The notes under the pieces are model-generated. The model saw only the letters and a list, made by a program, of their open reading frames with translations. It did no database searches and was not told where the DNA came from. Made by a program: the position numbers and the translations under genes. Positions 1 to 5,937 of a DNA stretch of 10,299 bases are shown here, one piece after another (position 1 is the stretch's first letter; every line of letters starts with the position of its first letter). The stretch lies in NCBI GenBank assembly GCA_964584995.1, contig CAZPCA010000092.1, forward strand, positions 1 through 10,299, given 5' to 3'. This DNA comes from JAJTFW01 sp964584995. Lineage in GTDB: Bacteria; Bacteroidota; Bacteroidia; AKYH767-A; OLB10.

Positions 1-573
1 AAAGGAGGTGTGGATTCACAGGAAACCAACGCTTTCCAAACCAATCTGATGGCCGCGAAGGAAATCGCGCGGCAACTGCGCATGCGTGATATGGGCGGCA
101 TCATTGTGGTAGACTTCATCGATATGAAGAACACCCAACATCGCAAAGACTTGTTTGACACCCTTCGGCAGGAGATGAAGTCTGACAGAGCGCGTCACAC
201 CATTCTTCCACCCAGTAAAATAGGACTTGTACAGATCACCCGCGAAAGGGTAAGGCCAGTAACAGATATCGTAACGGTTGAAAAATGCCCGGCATGCGAT
301 GGCACTGGAGAAATAAAGGCATCGTTGTTACTGCTGGACGATATTGAAAATAATTTGCGTTATCTCTGCCAGGAGCAAAATGAAAAAAACCTGACCTTGC
401 AAACACATCCTTTTGTAGCGGCTTACCTGAAGAAGGATTTCTGGAAAATGCAGTCGTACCAATGGCAATGGAGAAAGAAGTTCAAGCATTGGGTTGATAT
501 CGAACCCATCTCCTCGTATCATATCATGGAGTTCCACTTCCTGAATGAACAAGGAGAAGAAATCAAGCTTTGA
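1..573 (+). CDS. rng: Ribonuclease G/E family protein, 3' part (5' end outside window)
   Basis: C-terminal 190 residues of an RNase E/G-type endoribonuclease, which cuts single-stranded RNA in rRNA maturation and mRNA decay in the cytoplasm. The frame is open from base 1, so the GTG at base 10 is internal and the gene is truncated only by the window edge. The fragment begins just after the usual first metal-binding region (IDVNSG). It then has ETNAFQTNL and IARQLRMRDMGGIIVVDFIDM, whose first Asp (fragment residue 38) matches the second catalytic Mg-binding Asp of E. coli RNase E (D346). The CPACDGTG motif (C96 and C99) matches the CPxC zinc link that joins protomers in RNase E. The end, rich in Trp and basic residues and closing in EEIKL, has the short RNase G-like form without the long RNase E scaffold tail. 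That favours RNase G, though family members in Bacteroidota are often named simply Rne/Rng. It converges on the next gene with a 35-base gap. Confidence 0.95.
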   Translation, partial: KGGVDSQETNAFQTNLMAAKEIARQLRMRDMGGIIVVDFIDMKNTQHRKDLFDTLRQEMKSDRARHTILPPSKIGLVQITRERVRPVTDIVTVEKCPACDGTGEIKASLLLLDDIENNLRYLCQEQNEKNLTLQTHPFVAAYLKKDFWKMQSYQWQWRKKFKHWVDIEPISSYHIMEFHFLNEQGEEIKL

Positions 574-608
574 GGCAACTTTCACCTGCTTTAAGTGGCT
601 TTCTTCCT

Positions 609-3218
609 TCACAAGCGCTTCGCCAGTGCACAGACTTTCCTTAATACTGCTTTCTGTCCGTTGATGTGAAAAGCTTCGGCAAGCACGATGTACATGCCTA
701 CATCCGACAAGGTCCCAACATCTGTTGTTCCATCCCAGATCCATACACCCCTATTGCCCATGAGCTCATGTTCGGCAAGGGTACGGACCGGTTGACCCAA
801 CTCCGTGAACACCCTTACGGTTACTACAAATCCAGGCTGATCGAAATCGAGTGTGACCGATAGAACATCATTCACTCCATCGTTATCGGGCGAAAAAAGC
901 TGTGGAAACAAGTCCAGCCCCGATGTTGTTAAATCATCATCAAGGGCGTGTGAGTTTTTGAAACCGGGTGTTGCTCCTCCACTTATTGTAGCGGCACTGT
1001 GCCAGTTGCTGCTGTCATCGGCTGAACGGAAAAATGAAATCCTCTCCAACGATACTCCCTCGCGCTCCTGCAGCAATGGAAAATGAAACTCCTCTTTGTA
1101 CCGGAACTGCTCACAAACCATCAGAGATTTATCCAACAAAACCACCACTCCCCTATCGTCGTTGTAGGAAGGCAATACCGACCGGTGCAATCCCGGAACA
1201 TGTGCTACCGGATAATGCTCGACGAGCGCTTGCGGATCGGGCGTAGCGACGGCGAAAGAGCCCGGCATCAACAAGACATGCCGATCAGCAAACGGCATCG
1301 CATCATTCACCACACCAATGTCAGGATCAGCATGGGCAAGACGGATAGCGAAGAGATCCACTGGAGACTGTCCCTTGTTGTAGACTTCAACGAAATCGAC
1401 GCCTCCTTCCAGTGGATTGAACAGGATTTCACTCAGCACAACGTTTCCAAAAACAGAAGTCCCCGGCAAACCGAACGCCAGTGAATTGCTTCCTTCCAAT
1501 TCATTTCCCGCGCAATCGCTGAAGCCCGGAGCCAAGAGTAGCGAATATATCTCCTCCTGATTTATGGGTTCTGAAAGCCGCAAGGTGCAAGAGGGTGCTG
1601 AGGAAGAAAATACGGCAGATACAACCTGGCCCGTATAGCCTTCGATCGAAAAAAGAGAGCTGCCTGTGCTGGAGTCTGGAAATTCAGAGAAGTACACCAC
1701 TATATGCAGGCTGTCCAAGGGAAAAATACCGGCAAGGAAGATACCTTCTGTATCGGTAAAGTCAGCTGTACGACTATTCTCTCTGCCGGGTGTCCCACCG
1801 GACGAATCGTGGGATGCCAGCCAATTAAGGGGGTTCGGGCATATGAATTCTGCATCTATTCTCTCCAGCGACCATCCGTAATCATCACGCAGCGGATCCC
1901 TGTACATATCGGATGTATAATCCAGCCGGTCTATCACGGAGCCATCGGCAGCAGTGATAAGCAATACATCTGCATCATTGTTCAGCGAAGGAAATCCAGC
2001 CACACCCCGCACATTCACTCCTAAAACTTGAAATCCAGCGATGGATGATGCGTCGGTATAACAGCGATACTCACCGGGGAATAGGGTGTCGGGAGGCAGC
2101 TCAGCACTGCTGCTGGCATCCTGTATGGAAGCCCCAGAAAGTACCAGTACTTTCCCTGAACGATTCTTCACCTCAATATATTCAGAGGGTGGTAACGAAG
2201 GAGCTCCAGCAGGATTACACATGACTTCGTTGACCACCAGATCTCCGGGCTGCAATAGTCCTGGAATAAACAGATTGATCCGTTGGGTATCCGGCATAAG
2301 ATTACCGGCAATATCTGCCACACCGGCAACGCTCAGGCAATACACGGTATCGAGGGCCCATAGCCGGGTATAGGATAAGTAGAACATCTTTTTGTCAACG
2401 GCATCAAGACTAACGCTCAGGGGCATTCCCCTTTGACGAAGCGAATAATTTTGAAGTAACAGCCCGGAAAGCGAATCGATCTGCTCACTCCAGCGGATGC
2501 GAACGGTTGAATCGTTGACCAGATCTGATTCCACAACGAAAGGTGCTATTGTATCCTGCACAAAACCTCCCACATAGATATCGTCCCAAAAAAATCCGCT
2601 GGCGTTACTGGAGGTGTAAGTGCAGACCATACCGGTGTATCCCCCGGGGGAAGAAAATGCATCCTGTATTGCACCTTCCTCCTCATATTCCTCTCCGCCT
2701 GTGTAATCGGCTAAAAGTTGCCATTGCCCGCCAGGATGATAAAGAACCCTGACGCTCAAACTTCCTCCTGCAGACAAAATGCTGTCGCGCCCTCTCAACA
2801 AAGGCACAACCTGCCCTGCCGACTGACGGCACAATACGATGGCGTCGGCACTTCCACTTTCCCCTAACTGAAGAAAGTAACCGTTAAAATACTTCTCCAC
2901 TGCGGATGTATCTGACACCAGCACAAAGCGCGCATAGTTCAGGGAGGAGGGCGAAAAATTGAGCAGCAATTTAAAACGCCACTCGAGGGTGTCGCTTGAG
3001 AAAGTAACACCAGTGGCAAGAAAGGATGTGTCGTTGCCGGTCGAATTGAGACGCAGCTCCCCATTATTCACCACAAACTGCGCAGTATCGCCGGACCAGG
3101 CCACACCATTACTGATATCTCCATCACTGAAATCCTCCCACACCTGTGCTTTCAACACGTGCATCTGGCACATCATCAGCCAACTCAAAACCATCCGGCA
3201 AACGACCACTCCCTTCAT
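609..3218 (-). CDS. Secreted lamin-tail-domain protein with Ig-like repeats and C-terminal FlgD/gliding-type domain
   Basis: An 869-residue exported protein of unknown specific function. Numbering is from the ATG at 3218. A signal peptide spans about 1-24, with likely cleavage after LKA before QVW. Residues 25-217 are a beta-rich, LamG/jelly-roll-like region ending FFWDDIYVGG. Then come an Ig-like domain (about 224-318, SbsA/Big_5 style, with RIRWSEQIDSLSG) and lamin-tail domain 1 (about 325-482, with VVNEVMCNP and EYIEVKNRSG). A second Ig-like domain (about 492-585, IVVYFSEFPD) and lamin-tail domain 2 (about 592-756, VVLSEILFNP and DFVEVYNKG) follow. The last about 100 residues start FPQLFSPDNDGVNDV and resemble the CHU_C/FlgD Ig-like domain of Bacteroidota surface proteins. 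Such endings suggest outer-surface delivery, possibly by type IX secretion (inference). No catalytic motif is visible. An in-frame TTG at 3233 would add five residues; the ATG gives a more normal signal peptide. The gene appears monocistronic. Confidence 0.88.
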   Translation of the reverse strand: MKGVVVCRMVLSWLMMCQMHVLKAQVWEDFSDGDISNGVAWSGDTAQFVVNNGELRLNSTGNDTSFLATGVTFSSDTLEWRFKLLLNFSPSSLNYARFVLVSDTSAVEKYFNGYFLQLGESGSADAIVLCRQSAGQVVPLLRGRDSILSAGGSLSVRVLYHPGGQWQLLADYTGGEEYEEEGAIQDAFSSPGGYTGMVCTYTSSNASGFFWDDIYVGGFVQDTIAPFVVESDLVNDSTVRIRWSEQIDSLSGLLLQNYSLRQRGMPLSVSLDAVDKKMFYLSYTRLWALDTVYCLSVAGVADIAGNLMPDTQRINLFIPGLLQPGDLVVNEVMCNPAGAPSLPPSEYIEVKNRSGKVLVLSGASIQDASSSAELPPDTLFPGEYRCYTDASSIAGFQVLGVNVRGVAGFPSLNNDADVLLITAADGSVIDRLDYTSDMYRDPLRDDYGWSLERIDAEFICPNPLNWLASHDSSGGTPGRENSRTADFTDTEGIFLAGIFPLDSLHIVVYFSEFPDSSTGSSLFSIEGYTGQVVSAVFSSSAPSCTLRLSEPINQEEIYSLLLAPGFSDCAGNELEGSNSLAFGLPGTSVFGNVVLSEILFNPLEGGVDFVEVYNKGQSPVDLFAIRLAHADPDIGVVNDAMPFADRHVLLMPGSFAVATPDPQALVEHYPVAHVPGLHRSVLPSYNDDRGVVVLLDKSLMVCEQFRYKEEFHFPLLQEREGVSLERISFFRSADDSSNWHSAATISGGATPGFKNSHALDDDLTTSGLDLFPQLFSPDNDGVNDVLSVTLDFDQPGFVVTVRVFTELGQPVRTLAEHELMGNRGVWIWDGTTDVGTLSDVGMYIVLAEAFHINGQKAVLRKVCALAKRL

Positions 3219-3339
3219 TTGTTTTCGCTGCAAAGGAAAGTATGTACAGGCGGCCTATCCGTTTTATAAATATTTTTATACGTTTACACAGGCTTGAGGG
3301 AACTCAACCAATTGAAATCAAACACCAAAAACATCGTAC
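3219..3339. other. Divergent intergenic region between the lamin-tail gene and asd
   Basis: A 121-base gap that must hold the promoters of both divergent genes. Its centre is AT-rich, with a 16-base near-palindrome at 3265-3280 (TATAAATATTTTTATA, 7 of 8 positions matching across the axis). On the plus strand TACGTTTA at 3279-3286 resembles the Bacteroidota -7 element. On the minus strand the best -7-like stretch is TACTTTCC at 3242-3235, a poor match. No Shine-Dalgarno sequence, riboswitch fold or small ORF stands out. Confidence 0.6.
3279..3286 (+). promoter_or_regulatory. Candidate -7 promoter element for asd
   Basis: TACGTTTA matches the Bacteroidota consensus TAnnTTTG at all defined positions but the last. 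It would start transcription near 3293 and give a leader of about 45 bases before the asd ATG. I see no TTTG-type -33 element at the usual spacing, so this rests on one short motif. Confidence 0.3.
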
Positions 3340-4332
3340 ATGAAAGTAGCTGTAGTCGGGGCCACAGGTCTGGTCGGAACAAGAATGTTGCAAATACTGG
3401 AAGAAAGAAATTTTCCTGTCAGCACACTCATTCCGGTCGCATCTGCCAAATCAGCGGGCAAGACGATCGTCTTCCGCGGGAAGAACTTCGAAGTGATCAC
3501 TCCTGAAGCCGCTATCACAGAAAAACCGGACCTGGCCTTGTTTTCTGCAGGTGGTCAGACATCTCTGGAATGGGCTCCCCGCTTCGCAGAAATGGGTTGC
3601 ACCGTCATCGACAATTCCTCTGCATGGAGGATGGATCCCGATAAAAAACTCGTTGTACCGGAAGTGAATGCACATGTGCTGCAAGCAGCAGATAAAATCA
3701 TAGCCAACCCGAACTGCTCGACAATTCAAATGGTGGTTGTACTGAAGCCATTGCACGACCGCTATAAAATCCGCCGTGTGGTAGTATCTACTTACCAAAG
3801 TGTCAGCGGAACAGGTGCCAAGGCCGTTGAGCAGCTGATGCTGGAGAGAAAAGGAGAGGAAGGGAACAAAGTATATCCCTACCCTATCGACCTCAACATC
3901 CTTCCGCACATCGATGTGTTTCTGGAGAACGGATATACCAAGGAAGAAATGAAAATGGTGAAGGAGACCTGTAAGATCATGGAAGACGATAGCATTCGGG
4001 TGACGGCAACGACTGTCAGGGTTCCAGTGATTGGCGGACACTCTGAAAGCGTCAACATCGAATTCGAACAGGATTTTGAGCTGGAAGATGTACGCTCTAT
4101 CCTTAAAAACGCACCCGGAGTAGTTCTGCAGGACGCACCATCAGAAAAAGTATACCCAATGCCCCTGTTCGCAGAAGGTCACGATGAAGTGTATGTAGGC
4201 AGGATACGCCGTGATGAGTCACAGGACAATTCGCTCAATTGCTGGATTGTTGCCGACAACATTCGTAAAGGCGCGGCCACAAATGCTATACAGATCGCTG
4301 AATACCTGCTACAAAAGGGACTTCTGGGATAG
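3340..4332 (+). CDS. asd: Aspartate-semialdehyde dehydrogenase
   Basis: A cytoplasmic NADP-dependent enzyme that reduces L-aspartyl-4-phosphate to L-aspartate-4-semialdehyde. This is the branch point to lysine/diaminopimelate (peptidoglycan), threonine and methionine. The 330-residue length is normal for the shorter bacterial form. The N-terminal Rossmann motif is VVGATGLVG (5-13). SAGGQTS is at 69-75 and DNSSAWRMD at 91-99. The active-site cysteine is C126 in NPNCSTIQ. QSVSGTGAKA (153-162) carries the conserved Gln and Ser-Gly loop. RVPVIGGHSE (227-236) contains the substrate-binding Arg and the catalytic His at 234. All key residues are present, so it should be active. The ATG at 3340 directly begins the Rossmann strand, so the start is secure. 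It stands alone, divergent from the lamin-tail gene and convergent (49-base gap) with the DUF3108 gene, so it is probably transcribed on its own. Confidence 0.97.
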   Translation: MKVAVVGATGLVGTRMLQILEERNFPVSTLIPVASAKSAGKTIVFRGKNFEVITPEAAITEKPDLALFSAGGQTSLEWAPRFAEMGCTVIDNSSAWRMDPDKKLVVPEVNAHVLQAADKIIANPNCSTIQMVVVLKPLHDRYKIRRVVVSTYQSVSGTGAKAVEQLMLERKGEEGNKVYPYPIDLNILPHIDVFLENGYTKEEMKMVKETCKIMEDDSIRVTATTVRVPVIGGHSESVNIEFEQDFELEDVRSILKNAPGVVLQDAPSEKVYPMPLFAEGHDEVYVGRIRRDESQDNSLNCWIVADNIRKGAATNAIQIAEYLLQKGLLG

Positions 4333-4381
4333 CCTATAGAAGAATCAGAGCACCTGCAGTGTCCGGGTGACTTTCGCGCGT

Positions 4382-5161
4382 TTATCTAAGTGCAGAGATG
4401 GGATGGGAGAGCCCTGAGTACTTGGTCAGGTCCATTTTGATGGAACCAACGAGTATTTCTGCCTGCGCCCTTACCGGTATCCGGTTTTTATCATCCGTCA
4501 CCCAAACCGTCATGCCCTCTTTTTCTTTGAACACACGGCCCTCCAGCAAGAAAGGCTTGAACACTATGCATTGAAAAGTACCTGCCTTGGTCTTTATTTT
4601 TTGCTTACCTGTGTATTTGATTACCATGGGGAAGGTCTCATCGTCCAGGTAGCAATTGATAAGAAAGGTATCTCCTACGGCCGCATTGGTAAAATCGAGG
4701 GTTCTGGCGTAGTAAAAAGCAGAAATCAAATCCTGCACCTGCCCAGGGGTCGTAATTGTCTTCTTCTCGCTGGTGGCAGTCTTCTTGTAGTGATTAAAAC
4801 TGACATTCTGTTTTTTGGAATAGCCACCCTCCTCGATACGACGAATGAACAACCACGGCACCAATGATTCTGCATCGATGTAACTTTCGTAATGATCTCG
4901 GACCTTAAAGAACCAGTCAAATGCACCGACAGATTTTCCGGTACCAACCACCCTGTAACAGGATCTGCCGCCGATATTTTTTACAACCGGATCTACCTCC
5001 AACTTGGCTACACCGGCATCAACAAAACCGTAGTGGACCCGGTATTCAAGGACCTCGCTGGGTTTAAATGCTTGATTATCAACTCTTGATAACAGGTCTT
5101 GGGCAAGGCTTACTCCGTGTATCAACACGAAAACCAAGCCAGATGCAATTATTTTTTTCAT
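4382..5161 (-). CDS. Exported DUF3108-domain protein
   Basis: A 259-residue protein matching the DUF3108 family by overall pattern. The family has no firmly assigned role that I can state. A clear signal peptide covers 1-20 (MKK, hydrophobic core, then SLA before QDL), with no lipobox Cys, so the mature protein is likely periplasmic. The mature part is beta-rich. Landmarks are LEYRVHYG (38-45), GKSVGAFDWFFKVRD (75-89), the helix DLISAFYYAR (144-153), FLLEGRVFKEKEG and WVTDDKNRIPV (220-230) near the end. This order is typical of the family. Its ATG overlaps the stop of scpB by four bases (ATGA at 5161-5158), so it is very probably the last gene of the leuS-scpB operon and translationally coupled. 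Function cannot be inferred from that pairing. The family call is from memory of the pattern, not from a profile search. Confidence 0.85.
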   Translation of the reverse strand: MKKIIASGLVFVLIHGVSLAQDLLSRVDNQAFKPSEVLEYRVHYGFVDAGVAKLEVDPVVKNIGGRSCYRVVGTGKSVGAFDWFFKVRDHYESYIDAESLVPWLFIRRIEEGGYSKKQNVSFNHYKKTATSEKKTITTPGQVQDLISAFYYARTLDFTNAAVGDTFLINCYLDDETFPMVIKYTGKQKIKTKAGTFQCIVFKPFLLEGRVFKEKEGMTVWVTDDKNRIPVRAQAEILVGSIKMDLTKYSGLSHPISALR

Positions 5162-5910
5162 TCTTCCTTTGATTCAGACGAGTTTTCGTCTTCAATCAAA
5201 TCCTGTTCCAAACTTCCCATGGCAGCCGATGGATCTACCTGCCCTTCGATAGTAAATTCACCGCTTTCGTCATACTCCACCTGCTCATCGCTTACTACCG
5301 ATTCATCTATCGACGGTGCCAAATCTACTGGTACATCCTCCGGATCCATCAAATCCCCCGGGGTACCTATTTCATTTTCAGCTATATGCAAATCCTTCAA
5401 CTTCGGCAAATCCCTGACTGACTTCAAGCCGAAATGATCCATGAAATTCTTGCTGGTCGAATACAGAAGCGGTTTTCCTGGCCCATCCCCTTTTCCACTG
5501 ATGACAATCAGCTCCTTTTCCAGTAATTTCTGGATTGAATAATCGCAGTTGACACCACGGATATGCTCGCATTCAGATTTTGAAATCGGCTGCTTATACG
5601 CAATGATAGCCAGGGTTTCAAGTGCAGCGGTACTCAGCCGCTTTTTCGCCTTTATCTGCAGAAGTGTATTGACGACATGGTGGTATTCTTTTTTAGTGAG
5701 GAATTGATATCCCTCCGCAATTTCTGTCAGTTCGAATGAGAAATCCTCTCCGGAGTACTTCTCCTTGAGTTCTTGTATGAGACTCTGAAATTGCTCTTTC
5801 TTCATCTCCCATCCATAAGCGGTTTTCAGGCAGGACAGAATTTCATCGGAAGAGATGGGCTGTTCAGAAGCGAAAATAAGGGCCTCGATATGTTGAAGTA
5901 ATAATTGCAT
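5158..5910 (-). CDS. scpB: Segregation and condensation protein ScpB
   Basis: The kleisin-associated KITE subunit of the bacterial SMC-ScpAB complex, which organises and segregates the chromosome. Numbered from the ATG at 5910 it has 250 residues. The first winged-helix domain is about 1-80 and opens with the typical IEALIFASEQPIS (8-20). The second is about 88-160, with LSTAALETLAIIAYKQPIS (92-110) and the hallmark GKGDGPGKPLLYSTSKNF (139-156). Residues from about 165 to the end form an acidic, low-complexity tail rich in Asp, Glu and Ser. An in-frame TTG at 5928 would add six residues, but family members start right at the helix, so the ATG is preferred. The gene lies 27 bases after leuS on the same strand and overlaps the DUF3108 start by four bases. 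scpA is not in the window, unlike the adjacent scpAB pairs of many Firmicutes. Confidence 0.95.
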   Translation of the reverse strand: MQLLLQHIEALIFASEQPISSDEILSCLKTAYGWEMKKEQFQSLIQELKEKYSGEDFSFELTEIAEGYQFLTKKEYHHVVNTLLQIKAKKRLSTAALETLAIIAYKQPISKSECEHIRGVNCDYSIQKLLEKELIVISGKGDGPGKPLLYSTSKNFMDHFGLKSVRDLPKLKDLHIAENEIGTPGDLMDPEDVPVDLAPSIDESVVSDEQVEYDESGEFTIEGQVDPSAAMGSLEQDLIEDENSSESKEE

Positions 5911-5937
5911 GGTTCTCTGGATTGGCAATATGACTAA

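Noticed and set aside
1..12. Shine-Dalgarno-like AAAGGAGG followed by GTG at base 10, suggesting a gene start
   Set aside because: The frame is open through base 1 and the residues encode the interior of RNase G (region after the first catalytic Asp), so this is coding sequence, not a start.
574..608. Possible terminator between the convergent RNase G and lamin-tail genes
   Set aside because: The only pairing is a short CAC/GTG match with an imperfect stem; the following T-rich stretch is interrupted by C residues.
328..744. Open frame of 138 codons on the minus strand across the RNase G end and the neighbouring gene
   Set aside because: It lies antisense to a clearly conserved coding region, crosses a gene boundary and overlaps the lamin-tail gene; its product shows no recognisable family.
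1083..2373. Several plus-strand open frames inside the lamin-tail gene
   Set aside because: Antisense to a continuous frame with recognisable domains; the products look like reverse-strand translations and have no domain pattern.
4333..4381. Possible terminator between the convergent asd and DUF3108 genes
   Set aside because: A four-base CACC/GGTG stem with an 11-base loop and no T-tract on either strand is too weak to call.
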